Numbered from the stretch's first letter, positions 1-9,822 are shown. The stretch is DNA of 64,000 bases from Acinetobacter sp. YWS30-1 (GCF_033558715.1 NZ_CP114606.1:2728001-2792000); one strand, 5' to 3'. Program-made: numbers and translations. The notes: generated by a model not told the origin, from the letters alone.

Positions 1-54
1 GCCAATAAAAATAGGATAACGACGTTCACCGAGTTCGACATATAAGGTTTTCAT
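1..54 (-). CDS. aroB: 3-dehydroquinate synthase, N-terminal fragment (cut by window edge)
   Basis: Only the first 18 codons are present; the gene runs off the left edge. The translated start (MKTLYVELGERRYPIFIG) matches the beginning of AroB, the NAD-dependent enzyme that cyclises DAHP to 3-dehydroquinate in the shikimate pathway. It lies 28 bp downstream of aroK on the same strand, the common gammaproteobacterial order aroK-aroB behind the pil operon, which supports the call despite the short fragment. Confidence 0.85.
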   Translation of the reverse strand, partial: MKTLYVELGERRYPIFIG

Positions 55-82
55 GAGGGGATAACCACTTTTTCAACTGAAC

Positions 83-619
83 TTATTTTTTTGGAAGAAT
101 GAGATTCAGAATACGCTGCGCCAAATCTCGTGCAGCCCCCTGATTGGTCTCAATGATGTAATGTGCGACTTCCCGGTATAACGGATCCCGCACTGCAAGC
201 AGATCTCTGAGTTTCTGTTCAGGATTTTCGACTTGTAACAAGGGACGGTTTTTGTCGCGATAGGTTCGCTGAAGCTGAATTTCAACTGGAGTGTAAAGAT
301 AAACAACGATACCTCGCTGCTTTAAATAATCCCGATTAGGAGCCTGAGTAATTGCACCACCACCAGTTGCAAGTACCAGCTGTGGGCGTGAGGTTAACTC
401 ATCAATTACAACAGTTTCACGATGACGAAAACCCTTTTCACCCTCTTTTTCAAAGATCCAGGGAATAGTAGCCCCTGTTTTCCGCTCAATTTCATGATCG
501 CTGTCCAGAAATTCTCGTCCTAACAGTTCTGCTAAATGTCGTCCTACTGTTGTTTTACCGGCCCCCATCGGCCCTACCAAATAGATATTTGGCAGGGTTT
601 CAAACTCTTTGCTTGGCAA
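83..619 (-). CDS. aroK: Shikimate kinase
   Basis: This cytoplasmic enzyme phosphorylates shikimate at the 3-hydroxyl with ATP, on the way to chorismate and the aromatic amino acids. The P-loop GPMGAGKTT is at residues 16-24. It is followed by the DSDHEIE substrate-binding segment and a GGGA shikimate-contact motif near residue 87. At 178 aa it has the usual family length. It sits between pilQ (36 bp upstream) and aroB and is probably co-transcribed with at least one of them. The P-loop, the DSD motif and the aroB neighbour together separate it from gluconate kinases. Confidence 0.96.
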   Translation of the reverse strand: MPSKEFETLPNIYLVGPMGAGKTTVGRHLAELLGREFLDSDHEIERKTGATIPWIFEKEGEKGFRHRETVVIDELTSRPQLVLATGGGAITQAPNRDYLKQRGIVVYLYTPVEIQLQRTYRDKNRPLLQVENPEQKLRDLLAVRDPLYREVAHYIIETNQGAARDLAQRILNLILPKK

Positions 620-655
620 GGAGTCACCTATTCATTTTGTTAAATTCAAAATATA

Positions 656-2824
656 TTAATGATTTCTTGAAACACTGTCATTAACAATTCGAGGTGTAAC
701 AAAAATCAGTAGCTCACGTTTGTTATCCGATTTTACATCTTTACGGAATAAACGACCTAAATAAGGTAGATCGCCCAAGAAAGGAACTTTAGTTTGTGCA
801 TTTCGAGTTTCTTGCTCAAAAATACCACCAAGTACTACTGTTTCACCATTATCAACCAGTACATTAGTATTGATCTGGTTTTTATTAATCGTTAACTGTC
901 CAGTAGGTGTCGGATTTCCTGGTGAGTCACTGGTAATATTCAACTCCATCTGCACTTTACCATCTGGTGTAATACTTGGCGTTACATCTAAACTTAAAGT
1001 TGCATCAATAAATTCAGTAGTTGAAACTGCATTAGCACCACCACCTTCTGCGGACTGATAAGGAATTTGGGAACCAGATGCCACAGTCGCTTTTTGCTTG
1101 TCAGCAGTGAGCACTTTTGGTGTAGAAATTACTTCACCATAACCATCTGCCTGTAGCGCAGAAAGTTCAAGATCCAGCATAAAATCTGATAGGCTAATTA
1201 AACCAAAGGCGATGCGACTTGCTCCTGGACTAGTTACACCTAGATCCACATTAAGGTTATCCGGTCTCTGAATTTCATAGGTCCACCCCCCTCTTTCACT
1301 ATCAAATTCAGGCTCCCTCAAATCCCAAAGAGTCGTATCACTACCACCAACGAGAAGGTGATTATTATTGGTAATCCCTTGAGATAGAATCCCCCACTTC
1401 ACCCCCATTTCTTTAGTAAAGTCAGTGGTTGCACGGACAATACGCGCCTCTACCATCACCTGCTTTACCTGTACATCCAGCAGATCCACCATATTGCGAA
1501 TTTTATCAATAAATGGCTGGGTATCATTCACAATAATGGTATTGGTACGAGCATCAATAGAGATAGAGCCACGTGAACTTAATAAACTTTCTTTATCATC
1601 GTTATTAGTACTATTACTTGAATTACCTGATCCTGATGCACTTTTATTTTGAGTAATCAGTTTTTCAATATCTGCTGCTTTTGCATAACTGAGCTGCATA
1701 TATTCAGTTTGAATCGGTGCAAGTGCAACGCTTTGTTTTAAAGCCTTAGCTTCTTCTTCTTCGGCCTTAATTAGTTCTGCCACTGGTGCAATCCAGATCA
1801 CATTACCATTACGACGTTTATCCAGATTTTTGGTTTTTAATACAATATCTAAAGCCTGATCCCAAGGCACTTCTTTGAGGCGTAAGGTAATATTACCCTG
1901 TACGCTATCTGCAGCAACCATATTGATATCGGTAAAATCGGCTAATAATTGTAGAACTCGACGAACTTCAATATCTTGGAAATCGAGGGAAATTTTCTTG
2001 CCTGTATAAGCGACTGATTTAGGACGTAATGGACCCTTAACTTCTGGACGCTTCAAACTAATCGTCAGCTTATTATCCGTCTGGAAAGCCATATATTCAT
2101 AACTTTCTGTAGACTGAATAGTAATTACACCTGAACCATTTTGATTGACTGCATCTACGGTTGAAACAGGCGTGGCAAAATCATTCACATTCAAACGTCG
2201 GGTCAAATGTGCCGGAATCTTGGAGCCCAGAGTCCGCACAATCACTTTGGTTCCCTGCTGCTGTACATCGACTGGTGTGTTCTGACCTGCCAGATCAATT
2301 ACCACCAGTCCTTCACCTTGCGCACCCCGCTGGAAACCAATATTAGTAATCCCCTGAGCGACCTGCTGTTGTACAGGCTGAGCAATAGCGACTGGAGTGG
2401 CAGAATTAATTTTTAAAATAAAGGTATTGCCTTCCACACGCGTCGTAAATGCACCTGCATTAGCGAGATTCACCGTCAGTCGAGAACGCTGTGCATCTGA
2501 GCTAACATCCACTGAACTGGCTTCAGCAGTTGCGACTGGAATACTAGACTGTTTTAGATTTTGTTGGGCCTCATTAAAATCCAGAATCAGGCGTGATGGA
2601 GATTCAAGCTGATAAGCTTGAGGCTGAGGTGGCAAGCCATTAAACATCACCCGGATTTCAGTTCCCTGTCCAGGAATTTGCATTGGCACTACATTGGTCA
2701 TTGAAACTTGCGCACTCGCTACTTGCATCACAGCAATCGCGACAGCCCCCATAGAAAACTGACGAAACACATGATTCATTGTATTAGCATCCCCAAAAAT
2801 AAATTCTTTAATACTCTTATTCAT
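656..2824 (-). CDS. pilQ: Type IV pilus secretin PilQ
   Basis: PilQ forms the outer-membrane ring through which type IV pili extend and DNA enters during transformation. The 722 aa show a signal peptide ending near ASA (residue 38), AMIN-type domains in roughly residues 45-260, a secretin N-terminal domain from about 280, and the C-terminal secretin barrel with the signature VPFLGDLPYLGRLF. A Ser/Asn-rich low-complexity run lies near residues 395-410. An internal Met at residue 16 would also give a good signal peptide, but an AAGGAA Shine-Dalgarno stands just before the first ATG, so I keep that one. It is the last gene of pilMNOPQ. Confidence 0.97.
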   Translation of the reverse strand: MNKSIKEFIFGDANTMNHVFRQFSMGAVAIAVMQVASAQVSMTNVVPMQIPGQGTEIRVMFNGLPPQPQAYQLESPSRLILDFNEAQQNLKQSSIPVATAEASSVDVSSDAQRSRLTVNLANAGAFTTRVEGNTFILKINSATPVAIAQPVQQQVAQGITNIGFQRGAQGEGLVVIDLAGQNTPVDVQQQGTKVIVRTLGSKIPAHLTRRLNVNDFATPVSTVDAVNQNGSGVITIQSTESYEYMAFQTDNKLTISLKRPEVKGPLRPKSVAYTGKKISLDFQDIEVRRVLQLLADFTDINMVAADSVQGNITLRLKEVPWDQALDIVLKTKNLDKRRNGNVIWIAPVAELIKAEEEEAKALKQSVALAPIQTEYMQLSYAKAADIEKLITQNKSASGSGNSSNSTNNDDKESLLSSRGSISIDARTNTIIVNDTQPFIDKIRNMVDLLDVQVKQVMVEARIVRATTDFTKEMGVKWGILSQGITNNNHLLVGGSDTTLWDLREPEFDSERGGWTYEIQRPDNLNVDLGVTSPGASRIAFGLISLSDFMLDLELSALQADGYGEVISTPKVLTADKQKATVASGSQIPYQSAEGGGANAVSTTEFIDATLSLDVTPSITPDGKVQMELNITSDSPGNPTPTGQLTINKNQINTNVLVDNGETVVLGGIFEQETRNAQTKVPFLGDLPYLGRLFRKDVKSDNKRELLIFVTPRIVNDSVSRNH

Positions 2825-2840
2825 TTTTATTCCTTAAAAC

Positions 2841-3368
2841 TTATGGCGCTGGCCCAATCAAAACCAGACTTCGTGGTCGTTCCACATATCCCTCACGGCC
2901 ATCTGGAATAATCTCAATCAAGTCAATCTGTGTCGGCGTAATTCTCGTTACACGACCATGATTAAGTCCCATATAGCTGCCACGTTGTATCCGCTCAATT
3001 TCCCCATCAGGCGTTTGAATTAAAGCCAGAATCTGCCCCGCCTGATTCCGCATACTGCCTTTCATGCTTAAGGTTTCGAGTGGATAGCTTTCTAAAGGCT
3101 GTAATTGGCGTGACAAGTTCGGATAAACTCGCTTACCTGCCATAATTTTCAATTCAGCTGCTAAAGAGCTTGGCAGGAAAGGACTTTTCAGCTGATGAGC
3201 TGCGTAATTAAACATTTCTGTCGGAATAAAATCTGGTGCCGGTTCAATCGGTAATGGTGGTTGATTACGAATATTGGCCATTTCCTGATTGACTGCATCA
3301 ATTCTTGATTCGCAGCCCACCAATAAAAGTCCGAGCGTTAAAGCTGAAGTAATTTTAATGATATTCAT
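2841..3368 (-). CDS. pilP: Type IV pilus inner-membrane lipoprotein PilP
   Basis: PilP is a lipoprotein that links the inner-membrane PilN/PilO complex to the periplasmic domains of the secretin PilQ. The 175 aa start with a lipoprotein signal containing the lipobox LLVGC (Cys19), then a Pro-rich linker, then the conserved PilP core with PLESYPLETLSMKG and the C-terminal RPRSLVLIGP. Its start overlaps the pilO stop by one base and it ends 16 bp before pilQ, so translation is probably coupled along the operon. Confidence 0.96.
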   Translation of the reverse strand: MNIIKITSALTLGLLLVGCESRIDAVNQEMANIRNQPPLPIEPAPDFIPTEMFNYAAHQLKSPFLPSSLAAELKIMAGKRVYPNLSRQLQPLESYPLETLSMKGSMRNQAGQILALIQTPDGEIERIQRGSYMGLNHGRVTRITPTQIDLIEIIPDGREGYVERPRSLVLIGPAP

Positions 3369-4084
3369 TACTGAGCTCCCTGCGTATCAGTTGTAGCTGG
3401 AGTAGATGACGCGTCTGCATTTCCTACATAACGGTAGGTTTTAGCTTTTACTACATAATCAATGACAGGAATTTCAGATTTCTTTTCTTTATTTTCAGTC
3501 CCTGTAATGGTGAAGTCATGCAGTGTAACGATGCGCGAAAGACCTGCAATACTGCTCACAAAAGAACCAAAGGCATGATAATCCCCAGTGGCTTCAATCG
3601 CGATCGGCTGCTCAATAAAGAATTCCTGTTTGATTTCAGGTTCCAAGCGAATATTCTTGAATTTCAGTCCGGAGTTCACTCCACTCAGGTTAATATCTTC
3701 AACCAGACCTGGAATTTCAGTTTCTTTCGGCAATTGTTCCAATTGCTGATTAAAACGTGCTTCCATCTCCTGCAACTGAATCTGATACTGCTGTAAATTA
3801 CGAAGCTTAGATTCCTTTTCCCGGAATTCATTTAACAGGTTTTGTTCTTGAGCACTGGCTTGTGAAATCGCTTCTATCTTACCGCGAATAAACCCGAAAT
3901 ACCCCAGCATAAAAACCAGAATAACAATAAAGATCCAGCAGGTAATTTTGACTGATAATGGCCAGCTACCATAATTATTTGGATCTAGTGTATTGAATTG
4001 TTGAAAGAATTTTTCAACTGTCATTTTTTTTCTAGGAACAGCCACTACGTCTTGGCTTAATTCATCGAATCCGTCATTACTCAT
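3368..4084 (-). CDS. pilO: Type IV pilus alignment protein PilO
   Basis: PilO pairs with PilN in the inner membrane and tunes pilus extension. The 238 aa have a short cytoplasmic N-terminus, one membrane segment around residues 46-66 (ITCWIFIVILVFMLGYFGF), a long periplasmic coiled coil (about 70-120, rich in Gln and Glu) and a ferredoxin-like C-terminal domain. The C-terminal 25 residues are Thr/Ala-rich. It overlaps pilN by 4 bp (ATGA), a sign of translational coupling. Confidence 0.96.
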   Translation of the reverse strand: MSNDGFDELSQDVVAVPRKKMTVEKFFQQFNTLDPNNYGSWPLSVKITCWIFIVILVFMLGYFGFIRGKIEAISQASAQEQNLLNEFREKESKLRNLQQYQIQLQEMEARFNQQLEQLPKETEIPGLVEDINLSGVNSGLKFKNIRLEPEIKQEFFIEQPIAIEATGDYHAFGSFVSSIAGLSRIVTLHDFTITGTENKEKKSEIPVIDYVVKAKTYRYVGNADASSTPATTDTQGAQ

Positions 4085-4719
4085 GATGATGCCTCCGCTG
4101 TAGTTGTGGCTGGTGTTTGTCCTTCTTTAAGTGTTGGCTCAGCGATTTGATCCAGATCAACCGTGACCGTAAAGCTGCCATAAGATTCTTCCACTCGAGG
4201 AATCACTGATGATGGCGCTTTATCTTTTGGTTCTTCAGCAACCAGGAAAGCATTCATAAATGCATTACGATACCAGGTAGAAGCCTCCAGATTACGTAGC
4301 AATTCAGCCACTGTATTCGGACTTTCCGCCTTACCTTCAATGGTGAATTTATCGCCGGTACGCTGGAATTTGGTAATGTACATATTGCTTGGTGTGACCC
4401 GTACAATTTCATCAATCAGGTGAACTGCGATCGGCCGTTGAGTCTGTAAACCCTGAATCAGCTTCATACGTTCAACAATTGCATTACGCTGGTCTTGTAA
4501 ACCATCCAATGCTTTCAGCTGTACATCCAGATTCTGGTTAGTACTGACCACCAGCTGATTGGCCTGTTCCTGATCCTGAAGTTTTTGATCGTAATAGAAC
4601 CAGGTTGAACCTGCTGCTGCCAATCCTAGAAAAAGTGCCCCTGCGCAAATCGCTACAAATTCATTATTTCTTTTAATTCTTAGCTCATCGCGCCAAGGGA
4701 GTAAGTTAATCTTTGCCAT
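4081..4719 (-). CDS. pilN: Type IV pilus alignment protein PilN
   Basis: PilN is a bitopic inner-membrane protein. Its short cytoplasmic N-terminus carries the conserved MAKINLLPWRDELR, which binds a groove on PilM. A membrane helix follows at about residues 22-42, then a coiled coil and a periplasmic ferredoxin-like fold. The length of 212 aa is normal. It overlaps both neighbours (pilM stop/pilN start, and pilN stop/pilO start), placing it firmly inside the pilMNOPQ operon. Confidence 0.97.
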   Translation of the reverse strand: MAKINLLPWRDELRIKRNNEFVAICAGALFLGLAAAGSTWFYYDQKLQDQEQANQLVVSTNQNLDVQLKALDGLQDQRNAIVERMKLIQGLQTQRPIAVHLIDEIVRVTPSNMYITKFQRTGDKFTIEGKAESPNTVAELLRNLEASTWYRNAFMNAFLVAEEPKDKAPSSVIPRVEESYGSFTVTVDLDQIAEPTLKEGQTPATTTAEASS

Positions 4720-5777
4720 TAATCAAAACTCCTCAATGCCAAACCACATGCAACCATGAGTGAGGACGCGTCATTTTCAATTTTTTTAATATCAATTTGA
4801 GGAGAAAAGCCCATTTGCAGGAATGGATTGGCAATCGTGACCCGGTAGCCGAGTTTTTGCTGTAATAGTTTTGCCAGACCTGGAATATTGGCATTCCCCC
4901 CTGCCAATAAAATATGGTCAATCTCGTTAAACTGAGATGAAGAGAAGAAGAACTGTAATGAACGCGCTGCCTGCTGCACGACTGCATCTAGAAAAGGTTC
5001 CAGCACTTCGATATCATAATCATCGGGTAAGGCACGGGTTTTTTTAGCACGTCCTGCTTCCTCAAAAGACAATCCATAACGGTTCTGGATTTCCTGAGTC
5101 AGCTGCTTACCACCAAAAACCTGCTCACGAGTATAAATGATCTTGTTATTCTGCATGACGGATAAGGTCGTCATACTATGACCAATATCCAGGATCCCGA
5201 CAGTATTTACCCCCATCGGTAAGGTATCCGAAAACACCTTGAATGCATTTTCTAATGCAAAACTTTCGACATCTGCAATTTTTGGATTGAGGTTGGCAAT
5301 TTGCAGTACTTCAGAACGTGCTTCGACATTTTCGATTCGGGTCGCTACCAACAGGACATTAACCCGGTTCGGATTGGTTAAACGGTCTGGCAGAACTTCA
5401 AAGTCCAGACTGGCTTCATCAAGTGGGAAAGGAATATATTGTTCGGCATCTTCACGAATCTGAATTTCACGTTCATCATCCGACATATCAGCATCCATTT
5501 CGATGATCTTGGTGATGACCATAGAAGTTGGAATCGCAAAGGCTGACTGACTGGACTGGGTATTGGCCAAATTAATCGCACGCCCCAACGCATCACCCAC
5601 CGCTTCTGGATTTAAAATATTTTTTTCAACGACACTACTTTCTGGTAGTGGGACCAAAGCATAACTTTCTACCCAGTACCGACCGTTCTTTACAGAGAGC
5701 TCTAAAACTTTAACAGAAGTCGAACTAATATCCACTCCTATTAACCCCTTATTTGGCTTACGATATAACCTGCGCAC
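4719..5777 (-). CDS. pilM: Type IV pilus cytoplasmic ring protein PilM
   Basis: PilM is a cytoplasmic actin/FtsA-like ATP-binding protein that docks on PilN. The 352 aa show the phosphate-1 motif GLIGVDISSTSVKVLEL near the N-terminus, the phosphate-2 motif GILDIGHSMTTLSV and the adenosine motif HILLAGGNANIPGL. Translation starts at GTG; the next candidate ATG would remove the first phosphate motif. It is the first gene of the pil operon. The 166-bp gap to the divergent PBP1a gene must hold both promoters. Confidence 0.97.
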   Translation of the reverse strand: MRRLYRKPNKGLIGVDISSTSVKVLELSVKNGRYWVESYALVPLPESSVVEKNILNPEAVGDALGRAINLANTQSSQSAFAIPTSMVITKIIEMDADMSDDEREIQIREDAEQYIPFPLDEASLDFEVLPDRLTNPNRVNVLLVATRIENVEARSEVLQIANLNPKIADVESFALENAFKVFSDTLPMGVNTVGILDIGHSMTTLSVMQNNKIIYTREQVFGGKQLTQEIQNRYGLSFEEAGRAKKTRALPDDYDIEVLEPFLDAVVQQAARSLQFFFSSSQFNEIDHILLAGGNANIPGLAKLLQQKLGYRVTIANPFLQMGFSPQIDIKKIENDASSLMVACGLALRSFD

Positions 5778-5943
5778 AATACAATTCCTATTATTTTTTT
5801 ATCCCCAATAAAAACAAACTCACCAATCTGTGCCGGTCTATAATTTTATATAGATACAATAACTCATCTAACAATATGCATATCTAAAGGATATACTGAC
5901 CGGTAATTAGTTTGCCATTAGCTCTTATTAAAACTTACTTGTT
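5778..5943. promoter_or_regulatory. Divergent intergenic region pilM / PBP1a gene
   Basis: This 166-bp AT-rich spacer lies between two divergently transcribed genes, so it should carry a promoter for pilMNOPQ on the minus strand and one for the PBP1a gene on the plus strand. I could not assign -35/-10 hexamers with confidence. The same arrangement of ponA/mrcA divergent from pilM is seen in many gammaproteobacteria. Confidence 0.5.
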
Positions 5944-8472
5944 ATGAAAAAGCTATCTTGTTCAGGCCTTGTTCATCCATTTTTTTTGATCATTATCATT
6001 ATTTTGATCTCAATTCCGATGGGTTTCTATGGCATGTATCTCTATATTGCCCCATCTTTGCCTGAAATGTCTACGCTTAAAAAGGCGCCTTTATTAAAGC
6101 CTTTACAAGTTTTTAGCTCAGATAATGAGCTCATTGCAGAGTATGGTGGCAAGCTTTCTGTTCCTGTGAATTATGAACAGATTCCGAAAGAATTTATTCA
6201 CGCCTTCCTCGCTGCAGAAGATTCCAGTTTCTTCGAACACAGCGGGATCAGCTTTAAAGGCTTAGGACGTGCAGTCAGTGAAACTATTACCGGCTCTGAT
6301 GTACAGACTGGCGGTTCGACCATTACCATGCAGGTCGCCAAAAACTACTATTTAAGTCCCGAACGTACTTTAAAGCGTAAGCTGACTGAAATTTTCCTGG
6401 CACGTAAAATAGAACAGAATTTAAGTAAAGAAGAAATTCTGACTTTATATGTCAATAAAATTTTCTTGGGGAAAAATGCTTACGGCATTGCGGCAGCAGC
6501 GAAAATCTATTACAACAAAAGTTTAGATGAGCTTTCGATTGCGCAAATGGCAATGATTGCTGGCCTACCTAAAGCACCTTCTCGTTATAATCCGGTGGCC
6601 AACCCTAAACGTGCATTAGAACGCCGTAACTGGATTTTAGGTCGCATGCTGCAATTGGGGTATCTGAATCAAAGCCAATATCAGGAAGCCATTGCTGAAC
6701 CGATTAACCTGGATATGCCTGACCGCAGTACGCGTAACAAATTTCCCTACGTCGGTGAAATGGTTCGCTCTGAACTGGTAGAAAATTTTGGTGAACAGGC
6801 CATAGATTCAGGTTATAAAGTCTACACAACGATTCATAGTGAACGTCAGGCTTATGCTGAACAGGCGGTACAGGACGGTTTAGAAGCTTATGATCGTCGT
6901 CATGGCTGGCGAGGTGCCGAAGCTCATGATCAGCCCCTGCAAAATTTCCGTGTCTATGCCAATACTTATCCTGCTGAAGTGACCAAGGTCAATAATAATA
7001 GCTTTGAAGCGTTGATGCAGGATGGTACAACCGTAACTGTGCCTTGGTCAGGCATGTCCTGGGCCCGTCCTTATCGTAGTGCAGATAGTGTAGGTGCTGC
7101 ACCAAGCAGAGCATCACAGATTGTCAAAGTTAAAGATATTGTTCGTTTAAGGCCTAACGAGAATAAAAGTTCCTGGGCACTGGTACAAACGCCTCAGGTA
7201 CAGGGCCAATTAATTGCATTGAACCCGAATAATGGTGCGATTGAAGCCATTGTGGGTGGTTATAATTTTTATCAATCCAAATTTAACCGTGCGACTCAAG
7301 GCTGGCGTCAGCCGGGTTCAACTATTAAACCCTTCGTTTACGCTCTGGCTTTAGAACGTGGTATGACTCCACACACCATGGTCAATGATGCACCGATTAC
7401 TATTGGTAAATGGAGTCCGCGTAATTCGGATGGCCGTTATTTAGGGATGATTCCTTTACGTCGTGCTTTATATCTGTCACGTAACACGGTTTCAGTACGC
7501 CTATTACAAACTGTTGGTATTGAGCGTACACGTCAGTTATTTATGGATTTTGGCTTGCAGGATAACCAGATTCCACGGAACTATACCATTGCTCTAGGTA
7601 CACCTCAGGTTTTACCAATCCAGATGGCTACTGGTTATGCTACGTTCGCCAATGGCGGTTATCGGATTCAGCCACATTTTATTACGCGGATCGAAGATGC
7701 CTATGGCAAGACCATTTTTGAGGCTAAGCCTGAATATGCCTGCATCTCGTGTATTAATGCTCAGGAAGAAAGTCCTCAACCAACAGCCGCACTCACTCCT
7801 GATGATGAAGCAATTGAAATCAATAACAAGACCCTAGCGCAAAAACCAGAGACACCAAAAATCTCGGCTGAAGACAGTAATTACCGTCAGGCAGAACGTA
7901 TTTTAAAATCTAGTTCTGCTTATGATATGGCCAATATCCTGCGTGATGTGATTCAGCATGGTACAGGACGTGCTGCTTTAAGAATTGGTCGTAGCGATAT
8001 TGGGGGTAAAACCGGTACCACCAATGATGCCAAAGATGCCTGGTTTGCAGGTTTTAATGGCAAGCTGGTCACCGTTACCTGGGTCGGTTTCGACCAGCCA
8101 AAAACTTTAGGTCGCCGTGAATACGGTGGCGTGGCAGCCTTACCAATCTGGACCGACTTTATGGGTAATGCCTTAAAAGGTACACCAGAAGCTTGGGTTC
8201 GCCTGGATCGTAATGCTAAAGCACCTATTAACCGTAATAAAGTAGTGCAAGGTGAGCAGGAACAGCATGATCCGTCTTCTCCACCTTTAGCGACGCCTCT
8301 GTATCGCCCTGCCCCGGTTGTAGCACCTAAACGACAAAGCAATGATTTTGAAGATTTGCCTGATCAGGAAATTCGCATACCGGATGATGAAAGAGTGGCC
8401 CCAAGAGACCAGCCACCACAGCCAAATCGGGTGGTGGATCCTTTGGAAAACTTGATTGAAGAACTTGAATAA
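5944..8472 (+). CDS. mrcA: Penicillin-binding protein 1a, bifunctional transglycosylase/transpeptidase
   Basis: This class A PBP polymerises and crosslinks peptidoglycan at the inner-membrane outer face. The 842 aa have an N-terminal membrane anchor (residues 13-36), a GT51 glycosyltransferase domain with the catalytic EDSSFFEH motif (Glu92), an OB-like insert typical of PBP1a, and a transpeptidase domain with STIK (Ser near 459), SRN and KTGTT (near 690). The C-terminal tail is Pro-rich. Its natural transcription terminator just downstream has been split by an IS4-family insertion. The gene is called ponA or mrcA in different genomes. Confidence 0.96.
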   Translation: MKKLSCSGLVHPFFLIIIIILISIPMGFYGMYLYIAPSLPEMSTLKKAPLLKPLQVFSSDNELIAEYGGKLSVPVNYEQIPKEFIHAFLAAEDSSFFEHSGISFKGLGRAVSETITGSDVQTGGSTITMQVAKNYYLSPERTLKRKLTEIFLARKIEQNLSKEEILTLYVNKIFLGKNAYGIAAAAKIYYNKSLDELSIAQMAMIAGLPKAPSRYNPVANPKRALERRNWILGRMLQLGYLNQSQYQEAIAEPINLDMPDRSTRNKFPYVGEMVRSELVENFGEQAIDSGYKVYTTIHSERQAYAEQAVQDGLEAYDRRHGWRGAEAHDQPLQNFRVYANTYPAEVTKVNNNSFEALMQDGTTVTVPWSGMSWARPYRSADSVGAAPSRASQIVKVKDIVRLRPNENKSSWALVQTPQVQGQLIALNPNNGAIEAIVGGYNFYQSKFNRATQGWRQPGSTIKPFVYALALERGMTPHTMVNDAPITIGKWSPRNSDGRYLGMIPLRRALYLSRNTVSVRLLQTVGIERTRQLFMDFGLQDNQIPRNYTIALGTPQVLPIQMATGYATFANGGYRIQPHFITRIEDAYGKTIFEAKPEYACISCINAQEESPQPTAALTPDDEAIEINNKTLAQKPETPKISAEDSNYRQAERILKSSSAYDMANILRDVIQHGTGRAALRIGRSDIGGKTGTTNDAKDAWFAGFNGKLVTVTWVGFDQPKTLGRREYGGVAALPIWTDFMGNALKGTPEAWVRLDRNAKAPINRNKVVQGEQEQHDPSSPPLATPLYRPAPVVAPKRQSNDFEDLPDQEIRIPDDERVAPRDQPPQPNRVVDPLENLIEELE

Positions 8473-8480
8473 TCTGAACC

Positions 8481-8504
8481 AATAAAAAATCCCTCAATAA
8501 TGAG
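8481..8504. terminator. Left half of IS-split bidirectional terminator
   Basis: The run AATAAAAAATCCCTCAATAATGAG ends exactly at the IS left end. Joined to the sequence after the right target duplication it would rebuild a hairpin with arms AAAAAATCCCTCA and TGAGGGATTTTTT, a classic convergent-gene terminator for the PBP1a gene and rlmA. As it stands, plus-strand transcripts keep only a CTCA/TGAG stem here, with no U-tract. Confidence 0.75.
8492..8504. repeat. 13-bp target site duplication, left copy
   Basis: CCTCAATAATGAG lies directly before the left inverted repeat and is repeated exactly after the right inverted repeat (9896-9908). A 13-bp duplication fits the 11-13 bp range known for IS4-subgroup elements. 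Confidence 0.93.
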
Positions 8505-8517
8505 TAATGCCAGTCAG

Positions 8518-9822
8518 TTAAGAGATTGACTGGCTTTTTCTTGGGTATTTTTGAGGTTTTCCTTTTACAACCCTTGGATAACTCCTCACTCTTCTCTCAG
8601 GTATAACATACCGATTAGATTTCTCCATTAAACTTTCCAGATGTTTGGGGAGATTACCTGCAGAAGCCAAAGAGTCGAATCTGAGTAAATTAAGAAGGGC
8701 AATAGATGCAATATGAAAACTGATTCTCAAAGGACTTACTTTAGCTCGTTGAGCCATATGTTTCATTTGTCGTCTCAGAACATTATAGGCAATCAAGACA
8801 CCCCATAATTCTTGATAAATTAAGTCTGGTTGCTTGCTTCTTAAGAGCTTACCTTTCTGCAAATTGCTTTTAATTTCTCGGTAACACATTTCAATTTCCC
8901 AACGCTGAGCATATAACTTTGCCAAGGCTATAAGTGGGTATGTCTTTGAATCTAATAATGAAGTAATGTAACGTCTGATTTTTCCTGCCTGCTCAACTTC
9001 AATCAAACGTGCCTCCCAATAATCCCCTAACGTTGGGTTAAGCTTCTTGGCTCTAGGTGATATTGGCATCCTGATATGAAAATCATGTGGGGAATTCCGT
9101 TTAATAATTTCATAACGTAAATTATCTTTTGCTCGCATCAGCCAATGACTTGATTCTGCACGTGTTTGCCACCCTATTAGAAAATCAGCAGAGAAATAAG
9201 CTCGATCAAATAATGTAATACTTTGTGCTGGAGGAGATAATTGATTTGCTAATGTGAGTTCACCCTGATCCATACTGCCTATTTGGGCATCTATGATTTC
9301 ATGGGTATTGGTATTGACTAGGCACGTGGCTCTCACTTGTGGGTAAGGTGCTACAGCAGTTTTACCTTTAGATGAGCCAAAATGATTAAAGTTCTCTTCG
9401 GTCAGCGGCATAGACCAAACCACCCCATCAACAGCACATATGCTAAGTCCTTGAAAGTTTGAATATTGTTGCTGTGTTTCATCAAACCATGCTTGGCTGA
9501 GCAGAGAGAATAAGGTACTTAAAGGCTCTTGTCCTAAACGTTGTCGTGCTTGGACTGCTGCACTAGGAACACAATATTCTGTTGTACCAAACACGAGGTT
9601 TAATTGCTCTACAACATAGCTGATGGGTTGATTTCGAAACAAGGCAAGCCCAATAACAAGCCAAACCACATGCTCAGCAGGTAATTTTCTCCTTCTGATT
9701 GATGCCTTACCTGTTTGATGCAGGCTTGTTTCAATCCAATTTAAATCAATAAGTTCACAAAAATGGTTGAGTGATGGGAGAGAATGTTCAAGAGTGGATT
9801 CTAAATGTTCAGATAAAGACAT
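8518..9822 (-). CDS. IS4-family DDE transposase
   Basis: A DDE transposase of the IS4 subgroup. The catalytic acidic residues appear in CAVDGVVW, ITLFDRAYFS and the YREK-type motif WEIEMCYREIKSNL. The segment QELWGVLIAYNVLRRQM and the C-terminal YPRVVKGKPQKYP closely resemble E. coli IS4 transposase. The open frame extends 10 codons further upstream to 9852, but that ATG is buried in a terminator-like hairpin. Starting at 9822 (MSLSEHLE) gives 434 aa and aligns in length with IS4. Intact, so probably functional. Confidence 0.93.
   Translation of the reverse strand: MSLSEHLESTLEHSLPSLNHFCELIDLNWIETSLHQTGKASIRRRKLPAEHVVWLVIGLALFRNQPISYVVEQLNLVFGTTEYCVPSAAVQARQRLGQEPLSTLFSLLSQAWFDETQQQYSNFQGLSICAVDGVVWSMPLTEENFNHFGSSKGKTAVAPYPQVRATCLVNTNTHEIIDAQIGSMDQGELTLANQLSPPAQSITLFDRAYFSADFLIGWQTRAESSHWLMRAKDNLRYEIIKRNSPHDFHIRMPISPRAKKLNPTLGDYWEARLIEVEQAGKIRRYITSLLDSKTYPLIALAKLYAQRWEIEMCYREIKSNLQKGKLLRSKQPDLIYQELWGVLIAYNVLRRQMKHMAQRAKVSPLRISFHIASIALLNLLRFDSLASAGNLPKHLESLMEKSNRYVIPERRVRSYPRVVKGKPQKYPRKSQSIS

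Noticed and set aside
7953..8342. 129-codon minus-strand frame within the PBP1a gene
   Set aside because: Lies entirely inside the transpeptidase domain coding region of the PBP1a gene in antisense; composition follows the complementary strand.
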